A DNA stretch of 64,000 bases, taken from NCBI GenBank assembly GCA_963281255.1, contig OY725496.1, forward strand, positions 682,001 through 746,000, read 5' to 3'. Both the position numbers and the translations under genes were made by a program. Shown piece after piece: positions 55,821-64,000 of the stretch. Within the stretch, counting starts at the first letter, position 1; every line of letters starts with the position of its first letter. This stretch comes from Aphrocallistes beatrix (Eukaryota > Porifera > Hexactinellida > Sceptrulophora > Aphrocallistidae). Below the pieces are notes generated by a model, which was not told the origin of the DNA, searched no databases, and saw only the letters and a program-made list of their open reading frames with translations.

Positions 55821-56423
55821 CCTGGGTGTGAGAAATGCAGTCTTCTGGATATCTTCCTGGTGAATTGGAATAGCCTAATATGCAGAAGCGATGTCCAATT
55901 TAGAAAAATAATTACTACCTGCTAATTTATAGAATATAGATTATGGGTCTGGTAGACTGTAATCAGTGGCGTAGCCAGAGCGTTTGTGATGCCCGGGCCT
56001 GCTTCCATGATCCAAGAAAAATTTTATGTGTCTTTGCTTGTTCAGCTAAAGTTTTGAATCCTGAATTCGAATTTTGGTACTTAGTTTGATTAATTAATTA
56101 TGTCAAAGCACAGTATGTTCGGTATGTTCCCATATGGTTACTTATGGTTGTTTGACAAAGTTACTAAATTTCAACATTCGAAAATTCGAAAGCTTAGCCA
56201 AGAGCACAAGGCTGACGCCCGGGTTGGCCCGGGTCTGGCTACGCCACTGACTGTAATCCTCTCTCTTGGTGACAGCATTCAGTCTCTGATAATCAATGGC
56301 AAATCTCAAAGTTTCTTCCCTCTTCTTAACCATAATAACGTCAGAGGACCATGGCGATCTGCTTGGTCTGCAGATGGGTGGAGTAGCTGAGAGCATTTCC
56401 TCCAATTGTATAGAGCCTGTCAC
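55821..56423 (-). pseudogene. Ty3/gypsy reverse transcriptase fragment
   Basis: Minus strand reads EEMLSATPPICRPSRSPWSS, VIMVKKREETLRFAIDYQRL then NAVTKREDYS, then after the MITE YFSKLDIASAY*AIPIHQED and KTAFLTPRG. These are the standard blocks at the start of Ty3/gypsy RT (SPWxSPVVxVKKxxGxxRFxxDYRxLN; KxDxxSGYxQIxI; KTAFxTPxG). It contains stops, lacks the YxDD region, and is cut by a hAT-like MITE, so it is inactive. Confidence 0.85.
55964..56249. mobile_element. hAT-like MITE inside gypsy RT
   Basis: 286 bp. Perfect 16-bp ends CAGTGGCGTAGCCAGA and exact 8-bp duplication 'actgtaat' (55956-55963 and 56250-56257). Removing it rejoins the RT reading (REDYSLPD...). Confidence 0.92.
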
Positions 56424-56939
56424 CTAATTCCTCTACTGTTTCATCCGCGTTTTCTTGGCTTGCCACTCGCGAGCTAATGGTGTAGTTCCACTAAGGGAGT
56501 CTCTTACAGGAACTCACGTTCATCCTAGCTTGATCCACTGCCTAGTCCAATCGAATGTTATTGAACCGTGGTGTTCTATGTACTTTCTCCACAAAAGTAA
56601 AAGTGGCTGCTTGCTGTCGATTACTTGAATTCGACGATCGAATGAAGATCAACGATCTTTTTTAGCCCGATTATTTTTGGAAATTTGCACCATCTTCTCT
56701 CCTCATCATCATTATATTATGTTATATTCTATGGTGTTACTAATTTTAATTTTCTTCCAGCACTAAAAGAGTATTAGGCATTCTGATAGCCAAGCTTAAT
56801 CACTAGTATTTCGAATTTTGGTTCTGAAAGAGATTAAGGGTCAAATAACAAAAAAATCGGAAAATTATCGAGATCGGGATAGTAATCTTCATTTCCACGA
56901 TCGACTAATGCCTTAGTGATGATGACGATATAGAATGTA

Positions 56940-57249
56940 AGATATTTGCAAATGAAGTCTACTCTGAATACAAGATCAATGCTGAGAGGAATGCAGAGAG
57001 TTTTGCTTTATTTAAATCCCACAGGTTTATATTTTGGTGATAACATATAATGAATGACAAGAATATATGACGCCGAAATGTCTTGATGGTAATACTATAT
57101 TCTGATCTTAGACCACTAATATATTTTTGGACCTCGATTGCTCTTGCTGAATACGATGTCGTGGATATTAATTCTGTATAATGCAATAGTGCGAGTAATC
57201 TGATATCTTAGAGAAAGAGATTCTAGTAAATAATAGTCTGGTATAAAAG
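56940..57249 (+). promoter_or_regulatory. Duplicated upstream region and TATA box, NHL array copy 2
   Basis: Matches 51980-52257, with TATAAAAG at 57242-57249, 104 bases before the ATG. Confidence 0.6.
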
Positions 57250-57353
57250 CACATAATAGCCACTTTCTTATTTTACACTATATACTATCATTATTACAGA
57301 CTCAGTTCATTGATACGATACATTTGAATTAAACAGATATTTCATAGATTGTC

Positions 57354-58610
57354 ATGGCTAGCGCTGAGTTAGTAAGTAAGGAAGATAACAACCTGAATCA
57401 GTTCGATAGAGCTCGTAGAGAAATTCGAGAAAAGTTCGCTAGAGCTCATCATTTGTTGCAAGAAAGAGAAGCAGTTTTGTTAGCAGAAGTACAGGAGTTG
57501 GAAGATACGATTAAACAGGGAATAGCTGATGAGATTAGACAACTGGCTTTTTCCAAAGAACAGTTAGAGAGTACTCTGAAAGGAAATAATGTCCAAGAAT
57601 TTCTTCATCAAACTATTACTCTTTTTGATGAGAAGATTTCCAAACTAAAGATTGTACGTGAAAAAGCAAAAGGAATGGGGAATATGGATTTTGAATGGAA
57701 CCTTGAATTGGAATCTAAATTGAGTATACTAGGGGCGATACGTGTTAACGGCGAGAAGAAGAGTGATGAATTGATCAGGGAATATAAGAAGAAAGGAGTT
57801 CCGTTAGCAGTATTCGGGAAGCATGATGTAAATTCCGAAAATCCTGGTATATTTGCCAAACTTGAAGGTATCACTGTGGATATTGATACAAATAACCTTT
57901 ACATCTGTGACTACGGAAATGCTCGTGTACAAGTGTTCGATAAGCTGTTTCAATTCCTATTTATGTTCTGTGAGAAAATGAATGGTCCATGTGGAATCTG
58001 TATTCTTCAAGAAAGGGTGTATGTCACTCAATATAAGGGCTGTTCACTTAACATCTATTCTGTTCAAGGGAAGTTCTTAAGCACTGTTGGAAAGGAAGGA
58101 AATGGAGAACTTGAATTCAAAGATCCTAGAGGTGTCGCTGTTTCCACAGAATGGAGAAAGATTTATATTTGTGAATCTGGTAATAATTGTGTCCAGTGTC
58201 TCAACCTAGATCTCTCATTCAATTGTTTCATTTCTGATATTTACTATGCCAAAGATGTTAAGCTAACAGTTGAGGAGATTGTTGTATTGTGTGGGGAAAA
58301 TCCTTGTATTAGAATCTACAATGCATCTCACCAGCTCTCAAGACAGATGATCAGCAGAGGAGAAGATAGTGCTAATCAAGTATGGTCTGCGGGCAGTCTC
58401 CTTCTAGATTCAGATCTTAACATAATGATGACTGATAAATACCGTCACTGTGTCTGCATATTCTCCTACACAGGAGCACTGATCCACAAGTTTGGGAAGA
58501 AAGGAGAAGAGAAAGGAGAATTCATTAGGCCAATAGGACTATCGATGGATTCCGAAGGACGGATTGTTATTGTATCGCGAAATCCCAACAACTGTATCCA
58601 ACTTTTTTGA
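57354..58610 (+). CDS. Coiled-coil/NHL-repeat protein, array copy 2
   Basis: Intronless, 418 aa, close paralogue of copy 1 about 5.0 kb upstream. N-terminal helix 10-155 (LLQEREAVLLAEVQELEDTI, EKISKLKIVREKAKGMG), then the NHL blades (FAKLEGITVDIDTNNLYICDYG, FKDPRGVAVSTEWRKIYICESG, WSAGSLLLDSDLNIMMTDKY, FIRPIGLSMDSEGRIVIVSRN). Divergence from copy 1 clusters at about residues 50-90 in the coiled coil and in the loop at 158-165, while propeller cores are steady. Promoter-proximal sequence is conserved, so the copies are probably co-regulated. Confidence 0.88.
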   Translation: MASAELVSKEDNNLNQFDRARREIREKFARAHHLLQEREAVLLAEVQELEDTIKQGIADEIRQLAFSKEQLESTLKGNNVQEFLHQTITLFDEKISKLKIVREKAKGMGNMDFEWNLELESKLSILGAIRVNGEKKSDELIREYKKKGVPLAVFGKHDVNSENPGIFAKLEGITVDIDTNNLYICDYGNARVQVFDKLFQFLFMFCEKMNGPCGICILQERVYVTQYKGCSLNIYSVQGKFLSTVGKEGNGELEFKDPRGVAVSTEWRKIYICESGNNCVQCLNLDLSFNCFISDIYYAKDVKLTVEEIVVLCGENPCIRIYNASHQLSRQMISRGEDSANQVWSAGSLLLDSDLNIMMTDKYRHCVCIFSYTGALIHKFGKKGEEKGEFIRPIGLSMDSEGRIVIVSRNPNNCIQLF

Positions 58611-58669
58611 GGTTGGATAGAATAGATTGGACTTTTAGTTAAGTATATCATGGACTACATATTTGTTGA

Positions 58670-58940
58670 TTGTTTTGGCCGTTATATACAGGTGATTGTC
58701 TTAACCCTATCTATAATGAAACATAGTTACTACATGTAGTTCCATTACTTGAAGTAATTACATGAAACTTGTTTATCGTTCGTAACAGGTCCTGTAATAA
58801 ACACATAAAAAGGTGATGGCCGTTATACACAGTTTTAGGGTCAGTAAGGGACTACAAACGGGTGGCCGCTGGCCGCGTTGAGCAGGTGACCGCTATAGAC
58901 AGGTGACCGTTATATAGAGTGGCCGTTATAGCAGGTTCGA

Positions 58941-59001
<61 letters not shown>
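58670..59001. repeat. Decayed pogo-like MITE and (TA)n tract
   Basis: 'ggccgttatagcaggttcga' before CTG|TA (to about 58943) looks like one pogo/Tigger-type end; repeated 'gccgttata' words precede it. A pure TA run of nearly 60 bases follows. Confidence 0.55.
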
Positions 59002-59003
<2 letters not shown>

Positions 59004-59037
59004 CGGTGGGCAAAAACACTAGGATCTTTTTTAAAAT

Positions 59038-59575
59038 TTGTTTGTTCTTTTGTTTGTCCGAATTGATTGAAGAATTGGCAAGTCGTAGAGATACGAAAAT
59101 TGGCATGTAGGTGTCAAATGATGAATTTACGATTAAGTTTGTAAATCTAAGCGAAATTTTCACACCTCAGCAAAAAATGTAAAAGAAATTTTCACACCTT
59201 TTCTGTACAATGCTATGTACGGCTTCACTCTCACAATAGAAATTATTGTACGACACTATTGTAGGCTGTTATTACTATTAATACTTCAAAATAATAACTT
59301 ATATTGATGTTTCAATTATATTATAGTGTAGAGCAATGAAAAAGGTTATGTGTATATTTTCACACCTTTATATAGATATTTTAACACCATTCGATGAATT
59401 TTTAAAAAATTCGCTAGAGACTAGCTTCCTGCGGTTAGGGTTTTAGGGGTGTAGATCTCGAATATCATATTTTCAGATCGATATGATAAATTATTTGTTT
59501 ACATTTCTTTACAATAGTTACATAAAGTAAACTACAAAAATAAGCTGGATTGACTAACTCCAGGCGCCCGCATTG
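59038..59575 (+). repeat. D-family repeat
   Basis: 'ccgaattgattgaagaattg' to 'ccaggcgcccgcattg', matching 44993-45825 but without the MITE and most of the head. Confidence 0.6.
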
Positions 59576-60676
59576 TATATTTTGTAATATTTGAGAACAT
59601 AACCTGGTCCTACGCTGACGTCCATCCTAAAACGAAACATTTGGCAGGTGTGATCTTCGTACGATTTCCAGCTATTTAAGGCTTTCTTCCATTCTAATGG
59701 TTGGTATACATACCTCTCCACATCCCACAATGACATTGCAATTTTCCAAAACAAATCCCCATAAAAATTTCGAGCACACTCTAGATCACGCCTCCCCAAA
59801 TTTATTTTCTGACTCCCTGACTGCATACAACGTTAAAGTTGTTATTTGGAGAATACCTAATAGTCCAGCACCACGGGGGGTCAACCGAGAAATTTGATAA
59901 GTATATAACTTTTTTGGTGGTTTTGAGTTCTTGTGGGTCCCCGTGACCAAAATTGAGCCCATGCCACTTTGGCATGTTTGGGCAATTCTTTTTATGCAAG
60001 CTTAAATATTTTGGGGCTCCTGAATAATTAGGACAATTTCGCATTCAGGAAATCCTACTAAATGATCATGTAGAGTGTTGATTTATGTTTATTTGAACTC
60101 ATGGAATATAGGAGAGCAAAACAAGGGGTCACTCGGTAGGGTTAGTAGGAGGTTTGAGTTGGAATGTTGCACATTCCTGCGTCGTCAAGGAAATATTCAG
60201 CCCGAATATGGTCATCACCCTCAAATGTCTCCAAATTTAATACAGTGTACGAATATCAATATTTAAACCTAATTGAGTATGTTATGGCTGGTCCAACGGA
60301 AATCGGAAGTAATTTTTTAGTATTTGTATAATGAAGTATATATTGAAGGATTCAGCAAGATATCGTAGGCTTTGAAAGTCAGAATTAGGTCAATAATTAA
60401 CTTTAGTACAAAATGAAAATGCAAAAAATGTAATTTCATTCTTAAAATTCACAATTTTAAACCTACCTTGTTTAAAGTAACAGTTTAACTAATAATTAGG
60501 ACTCTTAGTTAGGATTAAACTCGAGTACAATTAAATTATATTTTTTAAAAGTTTCCTCGATAATTTGACTGTTTTCTGATCCAAAATGTTGCTGAATCCT
60601 TTAACAAATACTCCAAAATTACACAACTAAAATATATAGACATATTTATATATTTGCATAACTAATTTTAGTAGTA
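59576..60676. other. Gene-free stretch
   Basis: No recognised gene. A frame at 59554-59826 (minus) has no known motif. The word 'catggaatgttgcacattcc...cgtcgtcaaggaaat' near 60155 echoes the 23.5- and 48.7-kb element interiors. Confidence 0.35.
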
Positions 60677-61083
60677 TAGTAAACCCTCGATTATCCGAAC
60701 GCCTTGGGAAATTATTACCGGATAAGTGAAATAAGTATAGTACAACCTCGATTATCCGAACACTTCGTTAATTGAAACTGGTTAAGTTTTCAAATAAGTT
60801 CAAGTGTGTTTAGGAACGAAATAATAAAGGTTTGCTTCTATGTCAGGCAATTACGTATGTTTAAATTGAACCATCGACCCAATTTAATTGTATTGGAAGT
60901 ACGTACCATTCTACAAGTAATTATATCATCGAGAAATATTATGGGACACAGAAATTGAAATAGTGCGATTGCAATCTACAGACAAGACAAGGAGTACCGG
61001 GTTTAAACAAATGTTAACCTAAAAGTTTAAAAAGAGTAAAGCGAGACTAAGACTCGATTGTTCGGATAATGGAGGGTTTACTG
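60677..61083. mobile_element. pogo/Tigger-like MITE, about 407 bp
   Basis: TA|tAGTAAACCCTCGATTATCC ... GGATAATGGAGGGTTTACTG|TA. The left first base has mutated. CAGTAAACCCTCGATTATCC is typical of pogo/Tigger ends. A second internal end-like word at 60738. Confidence 0.75.
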
Positions 61084-61320
61084 TATATAAGAATATATTG
61101 ATATGCTGTGGTAGACAGCTACTGGGATTTCTCCCAATCATTCCTGAGGGGTCCATATATTTCAAGATAACAATGGAATATTGGTTCCGAGGAGTCTGAA
61201 TATTTGGGGCTCCATTCATTCCGTGACAGGCCCTAGCATTAATTTGTCGAAGGCTATTATATTATATTCAGCATAATACGATTAGGCCAAAATGGCCCTA
61301 TCTATCATGAGTCCTACACA

Positions 61321-61660
61321 ATTATATTTTGCTTCTCACTTCTTCTAAGGCTTTGTAACTCTATTGTTGTATCCCCTATCATTGCAGATGCATGTGATAG
61401 GAATTATGTTGGGAAATTCGATTTTGTGGATGATGAATTAAAGATTTGCGATCTAATTAGCAGTAGTCCCGTTAGCTATTGATTTGTCCCTGTATGTGAC
61501 TCACTGACTTATTCCTGTGCAAACTGTACTATGGATTGTTATAATAATGGATTGTGTGTTAATCCACGTTTTGAATCGACTCAATTCTATCTCTGTCAGG
61601 CAGATTGGGGTGGAACTTTCTGTGAGACTCGTATGAATGACTGTGTTCAAGGTACAGTCT
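61321..61660 (+). pseudogene. Truncated copy of EGF-like gene
   Basis: Matches 47680-48020 at high identity. A stop replaces G in 'SYG' (agctatTGA), a cysteine of the EGF module is now Y (ttctatctc), and homology ends at 'gtacagtct', where the NHL-array upstream duplication starts. Confidence 0.85.
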
Positions 61661-62769
61661 AAATCCTGACTATGTTCCATACATTAACGCTGGACTTCTA
61701 ATTCTAGAACAGTCGAATTTAAGTTGTCTCCCTAAATTAATATATCTGGAGCCGCCACTGATTATATATCCAAGTTTGAAGTGGTACTGTATCAACTAAC
61801 AAAGGTTATAACTTGGATGGACTTAGCGAGTCTTAGATCGAGTATTATTCAGTAGTAATGACTCTAAAATGTGTAAACATAGGACCTCATAATATATTTC
61901 CCCAACAGCTCTTTCAATGAGTTTGCGAATGTGAATAAAATGAGACTGAATCTTCCAAAGTGTGATGATGATGAAATAGAATGTGATATATCAGCGAAGG
62001 ACTCAAGTATATCTTGAATACTACAAGATCAATACTCAGAGGACCGAAGAGAGTTTTGCTTTATTTCAATTCTCACAAGGTGATAATTTGGAGACAAGAT
62101 AGGTATATTGCACGAATATATGACACCAATATATCTCAGTGCAATGCTACATTCTGATCCTAGATCACGGATCTATTTTCAGAACACGATTGCATTAGTT
62201 GAATACGAAGTCGTAGATTTTTGAATATTGTACACTACCTGAACAAAAGTATTCGTATACCACATTATTCCTCATACAAATAGTTATAATACTGATTTAT
62301 TTAACGAGTCAAGGTATTTACTTGATAAGAGATACGCTTAATTTAGCTTCAAATTCGAATTACTCACTTTTTAATCATTCAACTTGTTTACACTCCCACA
62401 AGGTTAAAAATGTCCAAACTGTGCCACCTCATACCACCAGTGTCCTCATATATAATTGTGATCACTCGCGACATGTGGCATAGGAAAGCAAATGCTGAAA
62501 ATCCTTAATCTTGAAGAAGAGTAATTAAGTTGAAAGCTTATAAAGTGGGTAATTTGAATGTGGAGAATTTGAATTTGAAGTCAAATTAAGTGTATTTCTC
62601 ACAAATGAAATATTCTTGAAACGCTAAATAAATCATTATTATAATTATTTTGTATGGGGAATTATGAGGTGTACGAATACTTTTGTTCAGGCAGTGTATA
62701 ATGCAGTAGTGCTAGTAATCTGATATATCTTAAGAAACAGATTCTAGTGAATATAGTCTAGTATAAAAG
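61661..62769 (+). promoter_or_regulatory. Duplicated upstream region and TATA box, NHL array copy 3
   Basis: Matches 51648-52257 but is interrupted by the MITE 62233-62696. TATAAAAG at 62762-62769, 113 bases before the ATG. Confidence 0.6.
62233..62696. mobile_element. Tc1/mariner-like foldback MITE in copy 3 promoter
   Basis: TA|CACTACCTGAACAAAAGTAT ... ATACTTTTGTTCAGGCAGTG|TA, 464 bp, ending 65 bases before the TATA box. Closest relative at 35250-35654. Confidence 0.85.
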
Positions 62770-62882
62770 CACATAATAACCATTTCTAATATTCTTATTT
62801 TACACTATACTACTATCATTATTACAGACTCAGTTCATTGATACGATACACTTGAAGTTAAACATATATTTCATAGATTGTC

Positions 62883-64000
62883 ATGGCTAGCGCTGAGTTA
62901 GTAAGTAAGGAAGATGACAGCCTGAATCAGTTCGATAGAGCTCGTAGAGAAATTCGAGATAAGTTCGCTGGAGCTCATCATTTGTTACAAGAAAGGGAAA
63001 CAGTTTTGTTAGCAGAAGTACAGGAGTTGGAAGATAAGTTTCATGGAAGAGGAATAGCTGAAGAGATTGAACAACTGTCTCTGTCCAAGGGACAGTTAGA
63101 GAATATGAAAGGCAATATAGTGAAAGAAATTCTCCAGCAAAGTATTGCTCAGATTGATGAGAAGATTTCCAAACTAAAGATTCTGCGCGAAGAAGCGATA
63201 GGAATGGGAAATGTGGATTTTGAATGGAACTTAGGATTTGAATCTAAATTGAATACACTGGGGGCAATACGTGTTAATAGCGAGAAGAAGAGTGATAAAT
63301 TGATCAGTGAATACAAGAAGAAAGGAGTTCCGTTAGCAGTATTCGGGAAGCATGATACTTGTATATCAAAAAGTCCTAGTTTATTCTGCAATCCTGTGAG
63401 TATCACTGTGGATATTGATACAAATAATTTTTACATCTGTGACTACGGAAATGCTCGTGTTCAAGTGTTCGATAGGATGTTTCAATTCCTATTTATGTTC
63501 AGTGAGAAAATGAATGGTCCAAGTGGAATCTGTATTCTCCGAGAAAATGTTTATGTCACTCAATCTATTGGTTGTGCACTTAACATATATTCTCTTCAAG
63601 GGAAGTTCTTAAGCATTGTTGGAAACAAAGGAAATGGAGAACTTGAATTTAAGGACCCTAAAGGTGTTGATGTTTCCACAGAATGGAGAAGAATTTATAT
63701 TTGTGAAGCTGGTAATAATCGTGTCCATTGTCTCAACCTAGATCTCTCATTCAATTGTTTCATTTCTGATATTTACTTTGCCATGGATGTTAAACTAACA
63801 GCTGAGGAGATTGTTGTATTGTGTGGGGGAAATCCTTGTATTAGAATCTACAATGCATCTCACCAGCTCTCAAGACAGATGATCAGCAGAGGGGAAGATA
63901 GTGCGAATCAAGTATTGGAACCGCATTGTTTCCTTCTAGATTCAGATCTCAACATTATAATGACTGATAGATACCGTCACTGTGTTTGCATATTCTCCTA
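62883..64000 (+). CDS. Coiled-coil/NHL-repeat protein, array copy 3 (partial)
   Basis: Open from MASAELVSKEDDSLNQFDRA to the window end (372 codons seen of about 419), so the stop lies outside. The coiled coil is nearly identical to copy 1 (LEDKFHGRGIAEEIEQLSLS), while the loop at about 155-175 differs (TCISKSPSLFCNPVSITVDI) and has lost the usual PEG of blade 1. Later blades: FKDPKGVDVSTEWRRIYICEAG, LEPHCFLLDSDLNIIMTDRY. No frameshift up to the edge. The array may continue beyond the window. Confidence 0.85.
   Translation, partial: MASAELVSKEDDSLNQFDRARREIRDKFAGAHHLLQERETVLLAEVQELEDKFHGRGIAEEIEQLSLSKGQLENMKGNIVKEILQQSIAQIDEKISKLKILREEAIGMGNVDFEWNLGFESKLNTLGAIRVNSEKKSDKLISEYKKKGVPLAVFGKHDTCISKSPSLFCNPVSITVDIDTNNFYICDYGNARVQVFDRMFQFLFMFSEKMNGPSGICILRENVYVTQSIGCALNIYSLQGKFLSIVGNKGNGELEFKDPKGVDVSTEWRRIYICEAGNNRVHCLNLDLSFNCFISDIYFAMDVKLTAEEIVVLCGGNPCIRIYNASHQLSRQMISRGEDSANQVLEPHCFLLDSDLNIIMTDRYRHCVCIFS

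Overview
This is nuclear DNA from an animal. Genes are split by GT-AG introns whose phases can be checked, TATA-box promoters precede several genes, about half the window is short non-autonomous DNA transposons, and the gene set is metazoan: Enhancer of Polycomb, the ciliary-type LRRIQ3, a sugar porter, a probable mitoribosomal mL64, FMOs and many NHL-propeller proteins. The sequence is AT-rich. The expansion of intronless NHL genes and the lack of bilaterian-specific content make an early-branching animal such as a sponge plausible, but the window does not prove the phylum.

Layout. 1-1.4 kb: a repeat head and a relic of an invertebrate transposon-associated protein. 1.9-14.4 kb: two intronless flavin monooxygenase genes in opposite orientation flank an Enhancer of Polycomb (EPC) gene whose 3.46-kb intron is largely transposon debris; the FMOs are mosaics of identical and diverged blocks. 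15.4-16.9 kb: a broken NHL gene interrupted by a hAT-type MITE. 17.8-18.5 kb: a PSMG1-like proteasome chaperone candidate. 20.75-30.02 kb: a ten-exon LRRIQ3-like gene, rebuilt here with every junction in phase (774 aa); several introns carry MITEs. 30.7-31.4 kb: a duplicated 3' end of the sugar-porter gene. 32.0-34.9 kb: a tandem pair of 286-aa NHL genes with matching promoters. 38.95-43.8 kb (minus): a four-exon sugar porter (558 aa). 44.3 kb: a possible orphan exon. 46.4 kb: an mL64-like gene. 47.7-48.4 kb: an EGF-like secreted or GPI-anchored gene with frameshifts, plus a broken copy at 61.3 kb. 52.4 kb to the window end: three direct copies of a 418-419-aa coiled-coil/NHL gene, the last cut by the window edge.

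Mobile DNA. Where the ends are clear, several superfamily signatures can be read: 8-bp target duplications (hAT-like), TA-flanked elements with pogo/Tigger-like or Tc1/mariner-like ends, elements with apparent 7-bp duplications, and a Ty3/gypsy reverse-transcriptase relic. The commonest repeat (called R here, about 0.5 kb, at least ten copies) has a GC-rich hairpin head next to an AT microsatellite and carries CRE (TGACGTCA) and AP-1-like (TGAGTCA) motifs in its full copies. No rRNA, convincing tRNA, CRISPR array or prokaryotic operon signal was seen.
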